Source: CALJFL01 sp036961205
Lineage (GTDB): Bacteria; Pseudomonadota; Gammaproteobacteria; Pseudomonadales; Halieaceae
Reading direction: 5' to 3'
Assembly: GCA_036961205.1 (NCBI GenBank)
Contig: JBALVI010000003.1
Coordinates: 124,001-188,000 of the forward strand
DNA length: 64,000 nt
Part shown: positions 34,158 to 42,632 of the stretch, piece by piece
Numbering within the stretch: the stretch's first letter is position 1
How the letters are laid out: each line of letters begins with the position of its first letter
Notes under the pieces: model-generated
The model's input: the letters and a program-made list of their open reading frames with translations, nothing else
Database searches by the model: none
What the model was told of the DNA's origin: nothing
Position numbers and translations under genes: made by a program

Positions 34158-34173
34158 TTTACGTTAACGTAAA
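34158..34173 (-). promoter_or_regulatory. LiuR operator candidate
   Basis: TTTACGTTAACGTAAA is a perfect 16-base palindrome 55 bases before the liuR start. On the minus strand a CTTACG hexamer precedes it and CATACT follows, so it occupies an elongated promoter spacer as MerR-type sites do. The pattern agrees with what I recall of the LiuR motif in Gammaproteobacteria; regulation is inferred from this. Confidence 0.75.
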
Positions 34174-34294
34174 CGTAAGACAAAATAATTATAAAAAACA
34201 ACAGCTTAAAATTCCCAGTAGAGGTTCTAAAAGACATTTCACTACTCAAAATGGGTGTGTAGCGGTCAGGTGGTTTGTTTAATTGTTTGAAATA

Positions 34295-34308
34295 TAGTAT
34301 TTATACCA
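34295..34308. promoter_or_regulatory. Candidate sugar-regulon operator upstream of the GntR gene
   Basis: TAGTATTTATACCA, a near-palindrome (TAGTAT / ATACCA) about 85 bases before the regulator start. A closely related copy precedes the alpha-galactosidase gene and looser copies precede galM, the TonB receptor and the sugar dehydrogenase. It may be the site of the adjacent regulator; an AT-rich -10 region is the competing explanation. Confidence 0.35.
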
Positions 34309-34392
34309 TCAGCATTAAGCCGGTGTTTTCTTGCACACTCGCTTTTCAAAAGCGCCGGATAGCGCTTGGGAAGAAATAGGGAAAGTATCAAT

Positions 34393-35106
34393 ATGTTAAC
34401 GCCAGAGAAGGGTTTAAACCTCACACAACAGATAGCGCACTATCTGGGCAAGGCAATCATCAGCGGCGAATACGGGGATCACAATCCGGTCCCGAGTGAG
34501 GCGGTTCTCTGTGAACAGCTTCAGGTCAGTCGCAGTGCTGCCAGAGAGGCGGTTAAATCGCTGGCAGCTAAAGGCCTGCTTTCTTCGCGCGCACGGCAGG
34601 GGATTCGGGTGTTGCCAGAGACCCAGTGGAATCTTTTCGATGCGGATATACTGAGTTGGATTCGCGATTCCAATCCGTCCCTGGAATTATTGCGTGAATT
34701 TTCGGAACTGCGCATCGCAATCGAACCCGAAGCCGCAAGGTTGGCGGCACAGCGCCAGAACGAAACGCACATCGCAACAATTTTGGCGGCCTTGAATAGA
34801 ATGAGAGAAGCCGAGACCGGACTGGACGATCCCCTGGAGGCGGACATTGCCTTTCACTTGAGTATTTTGAATGCCAGCGAAAATCGATTTTTCATGCAGC
34901 TGGGACGCATCATCGATACAACACTAAGAGTGAGTATCCGTTATACCAATATGCTGTCAGGCGTGCAGGCCGCGCCCTATAGCGAGCACAAACCAATCTA
35001 CGATGCGATCGCTGCTGGAAAGCCGGACAAGGCGCACAAGGCGTCGGAGAAGCTGGTGGGAGACGCTTTAAAGCTGATTAACGAAGCGCTTGCAGGGGAA
35101 CGTTGA
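34393..35106 (+). CDS. FadR-subfamily GntR transcriptional regulator
   Basis: A 237-residue regulator with a winged helix (LTQQIAHYLGKAIISGEYGDHNPVPSEAVLCEQLQVSRSAAREAVKSLAAKGLL split over residues 9-62) and an all-helical FCD ligand domain with the metal-site residues (D/H/H pattern, AFHLSIL and EHKPIYDAI). Members of this group control galactonate and hexuronate pathways; the neighbouring dgoD makes a galactonate or KDGal-type effector likely. The ATG follows AGGGAAAG; an upstream in-frame TTG has no ribosome-binding sequence. It converges on dgoD, 14 bases apart. Confidence 0.9.
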   Translation: MLTPEKGLNLTQQIAHYLGKAIISGEYGDHNPVPSEAVLCEQLQVSRSAAREAVKSLAAKGLLSSRARQGIRVLPETQWNLFDADILSWIRDSNPSLELLREFSELRIAIEPEAARLAAQRQNETHIATILAALNRMREAETGLDDPLEADIAFHLSILNASENRFFMQLGRIIDTTLRVSIRYTNMLSGVQAAPYSEHKPIYDAIAAGKPDKAHKASEKLVGDALKLINEALAGER

Positions 35107-35120
35107 GCGTAACCCCGAGC

Positions 35121-36269
35121 CTACCATTCCGCGATCGACCCATCCTCGTGATGCCACACCGGGTTTTTCCAATCGTTGAGGCTTTTAGAAGCTTCAATAA
35201 CAGCTTCTTCATCTACCACTACGCCAAGTCCAGGACCCGGGAGCGGCTTGATGTAGCCATCGGTAATAGCGAAGTCTTCTTTGTTGACCACATAGTCCAG
35301 TAGTTCGGCACCCTCATTGTAGTGAATGCCCATCGATTGTTCCTGGATGACCGCGTTGTAAGACACAAAGTCCACCGCCAGGCAGGAAGCGAGTGCTATG
35401 GGGCCCAGAGGGCAGTGCGGTGCCAGGCCAACGTCATATGCCTCGGCCATGGACGCGATTTTAAGACACTCAGTTATGCCGCCGGCATGGGAAAGATCCG
35501 GCTGCACAATACCCAGACCACCGGTTTCGAAAACCCGTTTGAAATCAAAGCGACTGTACATGCGCTCACCGGCAGCGAGAACGATGCTGGTTTGTTGACA
35601 CAGCAGCGGATATTGTTCCGCCTGTTCCGCAAGGACGGGTTCCTCTACAAACAGGGGATGATAGGGTTCGAGCTCTCTCAGCAGGACTTTCGCCATAGGC
35701 ACCGATACTCTGCCGTGGAAATCCAGACCAAAGTCGATGCTACTGCCGAAGTTTTCTCTAATCGTAGCGACTCTTTCGACGACCTGTTCAATAGCGCGGA
35801 AACTATCGATCATTTTAAGTCGGCCGCAGCCGTTGAGCTTGAACGTGTCCCAACCCTGATCTAGTAGAGTTTGGATTTGTCTGCTTTCATCTTCCGGGTC
35901 ATCGCCGCCAACCCAGGAATAGGTTTTCATTTTGTCACGACACGTGCCGCCCAGTAGATCATAAACGGGTCGCCCCAGATCTTTACCTTTAATATCCCAA
36001 AGCGCCTGGTCAATACCCGCAATAGCTGACATTAGAATAGGGCCGCCCCGATAAAAACCACCCCGGTACATGGTTTGCCAAAGGTCATTGATTTGCCTGG
36101 GGTCCTTGCCGATCAGGTAGCCCGATAATTCGTCCACCGCTGCTGCAACAGTTCGAGCGCGGCCTTCGATCACCGGTTCGCCCCATCCCACGATGCCTTC
36201 GTCGGTGTCGATTGCCAGAAATAGCCAGCGGGGAGGAACAGCGTACAGTCTTATATTTGTAATTTTCAT
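35121..36269 (-). CDS. dgoD: D-galactonate dehydratase
   Basis: A 382-residue enolase-superfamily dehydratase of the galactonate dehydratase subgroup. Metal ligands are visible as Asp in DFGLDFHGR (about 192), Glu in FVEEPV (~218) and Glu in AAGERM (~244); the bases are the histidine in DFHGR and the histidine in LAPHCPLGPI. It converts D-galactonate to 2-dehydro-3-deoxygalactonate. The kinase and aldolase that follow in the pathway are about 25 kb away in this window rather than adjacent. It is divergent from galM across a 152-base AT-rich region. Confidence 0.93.
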   Translation of the reverse strand: MKITNIRLYAVPPRWLFLAIDTDEGIVGWGEPVIEGRARTVAAAVDELSGYLIGKDPRQINDLWQTMYRGGFYRGGPILMSAIAGIDQALWDIKGKDLGRPVYDLLGGTCRDKMKTYSWVGGDDPEDESRQIQTLLDQGWDTFKLNGCGRLKMIDSFRAIEQVVERVATIRENFGSSIDFGLDFHGRVSVPMAKVLLRELEPYHPLFVEEPVLAEQAEQYPLLCQQTSIVLAAGERMYSRFDFKRVFETGGLGIVQPDLSHAGGITECLKIASMAEAYDVGLAPHCPLGPIALASCLAVDFVSYNAVIQEQSMGIHYNEGAELLDYVVNKEDFAITDGYIKPLPGPGLGVVVDEEAVIEASKSLNDWKNPVWHHEDGSIAEW

Positions 36270-36349
36270 GACTTATTCGTTCTCTTACTGGTAGTTGCTC
36301 CGTGACTTACCCCGGTTCATCCTTGGTCTTACATGTTCAGGGCCCCGAC

Positions 36350-36397
36350 AATTATATTATAAATATGTTATATAAAGCAATGCGATAGTATAGACCA
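36350..36397. promoter_or_regulatory. AT-rich divergent promoter region of dgoD and galM
   Basis: The gap between the two divergent genes contains an imperfect A/T palindrome (arms TTATAT and ATATAA, 36352-36375) and the hexamer TAGTAT at 36386 continuing as TAGTATAGACCA, a shortened form of the site before the GntR gene. It is a reasonable place for shared control of both genes, but no operator is proven. Confidence 0.3.
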
Positions 36398-36421
36398 TAA
36401 ACTGGAAAGAGGTGTTACGCG

Positions 36422-37480
36422 ATTAATAGCAAGGCCAAGCAGATAAACGATTACGATTTAAATATCCGCCAGTTCCAGTTGAGTAATGCTAATGGGGCTT
36501 CCATGGAGGTGATTAATCTGGGCGCTGCGATTGTTTCGCTGAATATGCCAGACCGATGGGGTGATTTTCAAGATGTTGTCCTCGGCCTGGAAAGCCCAGT
36601 AGCCTATCTTAACAATCCAAACTATTTTGGCGCGGTTATAGGCAGGGTGGCAAATCGAATTTCACAGGCACAGTTTAAGCTCGGCGCAACCGCATATCCG
36701 CTTGTGGTAAACGCCGCACCCAATCACCTGCACGGAGGTCCTGGCGGCTTCCATCAACGTTGCTGGTCTGTTTGCCAGGAGTCGTGGCAGTCTCCTCCCA
36801 ATAGGCTGCAATTTGGTTACATTAGTGAAGACGGTGAGGAAGGATATCCAGGAAAGCTGAAAGTTGGCGTGAGTTATGAACTGACTGACGACAATGCGGT
36901 ACTTATTGATTATTGCGCGGTCAGCGATCAACCCACCGTCGTTAATTTGACTCAGCACTCGTGCTTTAATCTCAGCGGGCATGCCGGGGGAGAGATAGAC
37001 AATCACTTTCTCAAAGTGCACGCAGATCAATACCTGCCATTAGCTGAAAATCAAATACCCAGCGGCGCTATTGACAGCCTCGACAGTACCCCTATGGATT
37101 TTAGAGACTACCGACGGCTTGGCAATATATTGCTTGCAGAACATAGGCAGTTAGAATTGGGGTTAGGCCTGGATCAGTACTACGTGCTGGCGGGAGGCGA
37201 AGAGGATCTTAATTTAGCTGCGGAACTACGTGAAGAGACTAGCGGGCGATCTCTCGCGGTCTATACCGATCAGCCTGGCCTGCAAGTCTATACGGGCAAT
37301 CACATCGCGCCAGGCACACGCGGTAAGAGCAACGTAAAATACGGTCCCCGTCACGGCATCTGCCTTGAAACGCAGCACTACCCGGATGCCCCCAATCAGC
37401 CGAATTTTCCGTCGATTATGCTGTTGCCAGGGCAGCGCTATCAAAGCAGAACAAAGTTTCAATTTGGTACCTTCGACTAG
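36422..37480 (+). CDS. galM: Aldose 1-epimerase (mutarotase), probable ATT start
   Basis: Galactose mutarotase family protein with RVANRI near 65, NHLHGGPGGFHQRCW near 100, the catalytic histidine in NLTQHSCFNLSG and glutamate in CLETQHYPDAPN. The first conventional start is TTG at 36479, but the frame is open upstream and encodes DLNIRQFQLSNANGA, which matches the conserved N-terminal strand of GalM. An AGAGGTG ribosome-binding sequence sits seven bases before an in-frame ATT at 36422, the rare start used by infC, so I place the start there (352 residues). It interconverts galactose anomers released by the galactosidases. Confidence 0.85.
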   Translation: MNSKAKQINDYDLNIRQFQLSNANGASMEVINLGAAIVSLNMPDRWGDFQDVVLGLESPVAYLNNPNYFGAVIGRVANRISQAQFKLGATAYPLVVNAAPNHLHGGPGGFHQRCWSVCQESWQSPPNRLQFGYISEDGEEGYPGKLKVGVSYELTDDNAVLIDYCAVSDQPTVVNLTQHSCFNLSGHAGGEIDNHFLKVHADQYLPLAENQIPSGAIDSLDSTPMDFRDYRRLGNILLAEHRQLELGLGLDQYYVLAGGEEDLNLAAELREETSGRSLAVYTDQPGLQVYTGNHIAPGTRGKSNVKYGPRHGICLETQHYPDAPNQPNFPSIMLLPGQRYQSRTKFQFGTFD

Positions 37481-37956
37481 CTAGCGTCGCCCTGGGGCGC
37501 GGTGTCCGCGTTAATTACCTGCTCTTCTTGCTGCAACTTTTTGCGGGTGAAATAGCGTGGCGCTTTGGTAACACAGCGGCCCAAAAACCAATAAAGTATT
37601 GTCCCCAGGTAGACCATAAATGTGGGAAAGCGAAAGCCTTTTTCAATGGTCGTCAGAAAAGAAATTTCTCTTACAGTTGATGGGTAGCTGCGCATCAGGT
37701 GGTTGCGGCTTTTACAGAGCTTGCTGACCAGCGGATATTCGAAGCTCTCCAGATACTTAACGCCACCCCATACCAGATTTGAAGAATTGGAGCTGGCACC
37801 GCTGGCAAAATCGTTGCGCTCTATCAAGGCGACCTTTACGCCCCTTGCGGCCAGACATGCGGCAGACGCGGCACCGTTGATACCGCCGCCTATAATAAGA
37901 ACGTCAAAAAGCTCGGTGGACAATTTATCGATATTGGTGGTTCTGAGGTCAGTCAT
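37477..37956 (-). pseudogene. glpD: Truncated FAD-dependent glycerol-3-phosphate dehydrogenase
   Basis: A 159-codon remnant of a GlpD-type dehydrogenase of normally ~520 residues. It has the FAD motif LIIGGGINGAASAACLAARG at 20-39, then ERNDFASGASSNSSNLVWGG, and runs to LQQEEQVINADT, the point just before the family's GGIEYSDA region; there it stops. All substrate-binding and C-terminal parts are missing. There are no internal stops or frameshifts, so the loss is recent or a single deletion that joined it to the end of galM: the two convergent stop codons share CTAG. The remaining piece is unlikely to be active. Confidence 0.85.
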
Positions 37957-38062
37957 GATCGTGTAGTAAAACCTGCAATTGTAGGGAGAGCGCAAGTCGA
38001 ATGTCCGCACAGCCGATCAGCAAACATGACTAGGTATAGCGATAAAAAAGATGAGCATTATA

Positions 38063-38076
38063 TAGTATTTATAGTA
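38063..38076. promoter_or_regulatory. Candidate sugar-regulon operator upstream of alpha-galactosidase
   Basis: TAGTATTTATAGTA, identical at 12 of 14 positions to the site upstream of the GntR regulator, 122 bases before the alpha-galactosidase start. Inference from the shared pattern only. Confidence 0.35.
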
Positions 38077-38197
38077 CAAATAATAATAAAATGCCCAGAA
38101 TGAAAATGTAAGCTAAATTGAGCTCGATTAATGGCGTGGCTAGGGAGTCGATTTGCTGCCGATGTCACGCCATATAAATACCGTAGCAGGATCAAAA

Positions 38198-40333
38198 ATG
38201 ACGACGCCAATCAAAGACTTTTACGTACTGCATAGCAATAACAGCAGTTTAGTGCTGGATTGTAGAAGTAATGCCCCGGCCATTCTCTATTGGGGAGTGA
38301 GACTGAGTCCGGCTACCAGTCCCGAGATGTTGGCTCTGTTAACCACTAGGCAGGAGGCGCAAGCGTGTGCCGAGCGCGAGGTCCCGGTCGCTCTGTCGCC
38401 TGAATTCGGCGCTGGCTTTATGGGTAATGCAGGTATTCAAATCCACCGCCAGGGCCGACAGTGGGGAGTGTACTCGCAGATTAAAGCGGTGGAGCAGGGT
38501 GGGGACAACCAGTTGATTATCACTTCTGTTTGCGATGCGACACAGATACATATACGCCACAAACTCGAACTGGACGTCAGCAGCGACGTATTGGCCGCTA
38601 CCACCGAGATAAGCAATGTAGGCGACGAAACCTTGTGGGTTGAGCGGTGCAACGCACCCTGTATTCCGCTGCCACTGCACTACGACAAAATTCTCGGCTT
38701 TGAGGGTCGCTGGGCGAACGAATTTCAGTTACAGCAGGTTGACCGTTTTTTGGGTGGGTATTTGCGTGAGAACCGCTCAGGGCGAACGTCTCATGACACC
38801 TTTCCTGGCGTGGTCATTCATACCGGACAGACCAATGAGAGCATAGGCGGAGCCTTTGGTCTGCATCTGGGTTGGAGTGGCAATCATCGAATTTGTATTG
38901 AGGAAGAATCCGGGGGACGTGCTTACGCGCAATTAGGCGAGTTATTTTACCCTGGGGAACTTAGCCTGGAGAAGGGCGAGAGCTATTGCAGCCCAGTGTT
39001 GTACGGTGCGCGAACCCACGACGGTTTTTCTGGTCTGTCTCGCTGCTTTCACAATTATGTACGCGGCCATCTCACCGACCCTCGTATGAATGGCAAGCTA
39101 AAGCCTGTTCATTTCAATACCTGGGAAGCCATGTATTTTGACCTGTCCACCAAGAAACTGTGCGCGCTGGCAGATCAGGCAGCAGCCGTGGGCGTTGAGC
39201 GCTTTGTGCTGGATGATGGCTGGTTTAAGAAACGAAATTCTGATGCCGCTGGTCTGGGTGACTGGTTTATCGACAAAGAGGTTTTTCCTGATGGGCTGGG
39301 ACCTCTGATCACGCACGTTAATGAACTGGGCATGGAATTTGGCCTATGGGTTGAGCCCGAAATGGTCAATCCCGACAGTGATCTATATCGCCAGCACCCG
39401 GAGTGGGCCCTGGGCGCCGCACCTGCACCAAATCTCATGTCCCGCAATCAACTGGTGCTCGATCTCACTCGCCCGGAAGTGCAGGATTATCTGTACAACT
39501 GTATCGATGCGCTGGTCAGCGAATACCCCATTACCTATTTAAAGTGGGATATGAACAGGAATCTGGATCAGCCAGGCGGCGCCGACGGGCGTGTTGTCAC
39601 CCATTATCAGACCGTGGCGTTCTACGGATTGCTGGAGCGTTTGCGCAAGACACATCCGAGCCTGGAGATAGAAAGTTGTTCCTCTGGTGGCGCCAGGGCC
39701 GATTTTGGAGTGCTAGCCCATACCGATCGTATTTGGACCAGTGACACCAATGATGCGCTGGATAGGTTGCGTATACAAAAAGGCTTCTCGTTCTTTTTCC
39801 CACCAGAGTTTATGGGGGCGCACGTTGGACCCTATGAATGCCATATCACCGGTCGTTGTATCAGTATGGCCACCAGGGCCGGGGTTGCCATGTTCGGGAA
39901 CATGGGCATCGAAGCCAATTTATTGGAGATGAGTGACGAGGAAAAATCTGAACTGAAAGCCGCCGTCGAGCTCCACAAGAAGCACCGTGAGTTAATTCTG
40001 GGTAGCAATCTGGTACGCCTGGATCTACACGATTACGAGAGCGGTTTCGGTATTATCGCGCCGGACAAGCGCGAGGCGATGTTTTCCTATGCCTTGCTCT
40101 CTGGCATTCCCAATAGCGCACCGGGACGGTTTCGATTTCGAGGGCTGGAGATCGACGCCCAGTACGAAATAAATGTCATATGGCCGCTGGCACCCAAAAG
40201 CTATTCGAAATCAATTCTGGATGTTATCAATGGCGCCATTCTCAGTGGTGACGCATTGATGCGTGTGGGTATGCAACTGCCTATCATGCAGCCTCAAAAT
40301 CTATTGATTATTCATTTGCAGCGTCTGGACTAG
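38198..40333 (+). CDS. GH36 alpha-galactosidase
   Basis: A 711-residue GH36 enzyme. Catalytic nucleophile Asp451 lies in LKWDMNR, and the acid/base Asp516 in TSDTNDALDRL; the CSSGGARAD loop between them is the galactose-binding motif of the family. It also has the N-terminal beta-sandwich and the VLDDGWF strand. It removes alpha-linked galactose from oligosaccharides such as melibiose or raffinose. There is no signal peptide, so it works in the cytoplasm on imported substrate. The ATG chosen is preceded by AGGA; TTG and ATG codons upstream lack such a sequence. Its 3' end overlaps the convergent beta-galactosidase by 26 bases. Confidence 0.93.
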   Translation: MTTPIKDFYVLHSNNSSLVLDCRSNAPAILYWGVRLSPATSPEMLALLTTRQEAQACAEREVPVALSPEFGAGFMGNAGIQIHRQGRQWGVYSQIKAVEQGGDNQLIITSVCDATQIHIRHKLELDVSSDVLAATTEISNVGDETLWVERCNAPCIPLPLHYDKILGFEGRWANEFQLQQVDRFLGGYLRENRSGRTSHDTFPGVVIHTGQTNESIGGAFGLHLGWSGNHRICIEEESGGRAYAQLGELFYPGELSLEKGESYCSPVLYGARTHDGFSGLSRCFHNYVRGHLTDPRMNGKLKPVHFNTWEAMYFDLSTKKLCALADQAAAVGVERFVLDDGWFKKRNSDAAGLGDWFIDKEVFPDGLGPLITHVNELGMEFGLWVEPEMVNPDSDLYRQHPEWALGAAPAPNLMSRNQLVLDLTRPEVQDYLYNCIDALVSEYPITYLKWDMNRNLDQPGGADGRVVTHYQTVAFYGLLERLRKTHPSLEIESCSSGGARADFGVLAHTDRIWTSDTNDALDRLRIQKGFSFFFPPEFMGAHVGPYECHITGRCISMATRAGVAMFGNMGIEANLLEMSDEEKSELKAAVELHKKHRELILGSNLVRLDLHDYESGFGIIAPDKREAMFSYALLSGIPNSAPGRFRFRGLEIDAQYEINVIWPLAPKSYSKSILDVINGAILSGDALMRVGMQLPIMQPQNLLIIHLQRLD

Positions 40334-42281
40334 TCCAGACACAGACATCGCGTGGCTCGATTGTCTCGCCCCCCAGGATAAATTTAGCGTCTTCGGGTAC
40401 GTTCAACGTTTGCGGTTGCTCCGAATAGTTGAACGCGAACATCAAATCTCCACGCCGTCTCACTCGTACATCTTCTCCCAAATCGTAGATCGTAATATCA
40501 AGCGTGGCACATTGCGCGGCAAAAAAAGCCTTCAGGAATTGGTTGTCTGTAAGCGTGGCTAAATAGATGAACTGATCTTTTGCGATCGCTGCGGCGCTGC
40601 CGTCTTCATAGAAGGCCAGTATTTCGCCGCCATCACACGAAATTTCCTCGCGCCAGATACCGCAACGGTATTGCTGATTGTTCCATTTCAATGGCTCCTG
40701 GCAATCGGCCCGCAGAGTTTCGACTGAAAGCACCTGAATAGGCAGAACCGCCTGAAGAAGACCCGGTGCGAGGTTGGCAGGGTGGGAGAAGTCAGCGGTT
40801 TTTGATCCCGAACGTGGACCAAAGATAAAGATGGTACCTGCAGTCTGTGCTCGCTCAACAAAGTCGGCATCGACGATGGGCAGGCTCGGCGCGAGGACCA
40901 GTTTGTACGGTGAAAAATCAGAATCACTGGAAATAAAGTCTACATTGAGACCAAGTTCCCGCAGCGCCCGGTAGTAGGAAAACTGCACTTTATTGTAATC
41001 ATAAGCCCCCGATTGACGTTCGATATCAGTTACCCATTGGCTCTGGGTCTCGGCAATAATGGCAATATCAGCAGGCTCAGAGTTCTGCGTCAGGCAAGCA
41101 ATTCGCTCTATATCAGCGATACTTTGTTCAACCTGTGCCCAGGCGTCTGACTTGGAGTTGTCGGGTCGCAGCAGGCCAGCGTGCATCTGCTCCTGAGCAA
41201 AAGCGGCCTGCCGCCAACGGAAGAAACACACACAGTCTGCGCCATGTGCAAAAGCCTCCAGAGTCCAGAATCGAATCATACCAGCAGCGGGGCGGGGGTT
41301 ATTCGGTGCCCAGTTTACCGGACCAGGTTGCTGCTCCATTATCCAGAAACCGCCACCACTCAAACCCCGGGTTTGGTCGTGATAGTAGGTGGCAAAATCC
41401 GGGTGTCCGGTACGCATATAGCGACGAAATTGTTCGGCGGGTAAGCCCGCAAACTGCATATCTGTGCGCCCAAGTGGGTAGTTATCGTAGCTCGCGAAGT
41501 CTAGGCTCTCTGCCAGCGACCAATTATCAAAGCCCGTTTCATCCATCGGAATAAAGTTGTGAGTAACAAATTTGCCAGGAGCGTGCTCACGAATAATATC
41601 GGTCATGCGCTCGTGATAGCCGATAGCCTGATCTGAAGAAAATCGACGAAATGCCAGAGAGTGGGCGGGATTCGGTTCCGTCACCGTCCCCACCGGCAAT
41701 TCGATTTCCTCAAAGTCACCGTATTCCATAGACCAGAATACATTGCCCCATGCCGTGTTGAGGGCGTCGATGGAACTGTAGCGCTGTTGGCACCAGCGTC
41801 TAAAAGCGTCTCTGGCGTTACTCGAGGCGCTCAGCGTTGTCTCATGGCAGCCTAGTTCATTGTCCGTTTGCCAACCCACTACGCCCTCATGTCCGCCGTA
41901 GCGACGTGCGAGTGCCCCGGTGATGCGCTCGGATTCCAGCCAATATCTTGTGCTGGAAAAATCGTAATGCCGCCTGGAACCGAAGCCACGACTGCGGCCA
42001 GTATCCGGGTCCACCGGCAGTATTTCAGGCCATTTATCGATCAGCCACTTGGGCGGGGTAGCGGTCGGGGTACCAATAACTACCTCAAGCCCCTGCGCAA
42101 CAAGCGTGTCGATAACTGTGTCTAGCCAGGCAAAGTCCAACTCACCGTCTGTGGGTTCCAGGCGCGACCAGGAAAACTCAGCGATGCGAACATACTTGAG
42201 GCCCAGCTCGGACATCATTTTGGCGTCTGTAGGCCATTGGGCTGGCGAACACTGCTCCGGGTAATAACAAATTCCAAACAT
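40308..42281 (-). CDS. GH42 beta-galactosidase
   Basis: A 657-residue GH42 enzyme with the expected order: TIM barrel (FGICYYPEQ start), trimerisation domain and small C-terminal beta domain. The acid/base is Glu142 in WQTDNELG and the nucleophile Glu316 in FWIMEQQPG. It cleaves beta-galactosides in the cytoplasm; no signal peptide is present. GH42 enzymes often act on short galacto-oligosaccharides rather than lactose. It is divergent from the TonB receptor gene across a 351-base region that holds a protein remnant. Confidence 0.95.
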   Translation of the reverse strand: MFGICYYPEQCSPAQWPTDAKMMSELGLKYVRIAEFSWSRLEPTDGELDFAWLDTVIDTLVAQGLEVVIGTPTATPPKWLIDKWPEILPVDPDTGRSRGFGSRRHYDFSSTRYWLESERITGALARRYGGHEGVVGWQTDNELGCHETTLSASSNARDAFRRWCQQRYSSIDALNTAWGNVFWSMEYGDFEEIELPVGTVTEPNPAHSLAFRRFSSDQAIGYHERMTDIIREHAPGKFVTHNFIPMDETGFDNWSLAESLDFASYDNYPLGRTDMQFAGLPAEQFRRYMRTGHPDFATYYHDQTRGLSGGGFWIMEQQPGPVNWAPNNPRPAAGMIRFWTLEAFAHGADCVCFFRWRQAAFAQEQMHAGLLRPDNSKSDAWAQVEQSIADIERIACLTQNSEPADIAIIAETQSQWVTDIERQSGAYDYNKVQFSYYRALRELGLNVDFISSDSDFSPYKLVLAPSLPIVDADFVERAQTAGTIFIFGPRSGSKTADFSHPANLAPGLLQAVLPIQVLSVETLRADCQEPLKWNNQQYRCGIWREEISCDGGEILAFYEDGSAAAIAKDQFIYLATLTDNQFLKAFFAAQCATLDITIYDLGEDVRVRRRGDLMFAFNYSEQPQTLNVPEDAKFILGGETIEPRDVCVWTSPDAANE

Positions 42282-42374
42282 AGCGCTAGAGTACCAAGGA
42301 TCGTTTATGGGGTCGTGATGGTGACAACAGAGTGTAATAAAATACTTTAATTAAGATAATAAAAATCTTCCACC

Positions 42375-42512
42375 CTATCTTTCCGCAATAAGCTCACTGG
42401 GAAGTTTGCCCTGAAGCCAGGTAATTAGCGCCAAGCCAGCGTATAGCGCTGCATATATTAGGCCTGTTCTCGCGTTGTAGTTTCTTTCGTAGGGTGTGAA
42501 TTTGGCACATTG
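42375..42512 (-). pseudogene. C-terminal remnant of a probable membrane transporter
   Basis: Between the beta-galactosidase and the TonB receptor, the minus strand has a 45-codon open stretch ending in TAG. Its translation reads FTPYERNYNARTGLIYAA, then a Leu/Ala-rich hydrophobic helix, then LQGKLPSELIAER. This looks like the last membrane helix and cytoplasmic tail of a transporter, with an in-frame stop at its upper edge and no start codon. I could not recognise the family; the position in a sugar locus suggests a lost sugar permease. Apart from this remnant and the AT-rich leader the 351-base gap holds nothing I can name. Confidence 0.5.
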
Positions 42513-42522
42513 TTATGATCTT

Positions 42523-42550
42523 TACTATTTATATGATATATATTAGTATT
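42523..42550 (+). promoter_or_regulatory. AT-rich promoter region of the TonB receptor gene
   Basis: A strongly A/T stretch with TACTATTTATATGATATATA followed by TTAGTATT about 80 bases before the receptor start. It shares the TAGTAT hexamer with the other candidate sugar-regulon sites and could equally be a -10 region. Confidence 0.3.
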
Positions 42551-42632
42551 GAAAGCGTAGCAAAACCGATGCTCCAGTATCGCTATTGGAGATGTCTAAA
42601 AAATATAATTATACGGCCGCGAGAACCTACCT

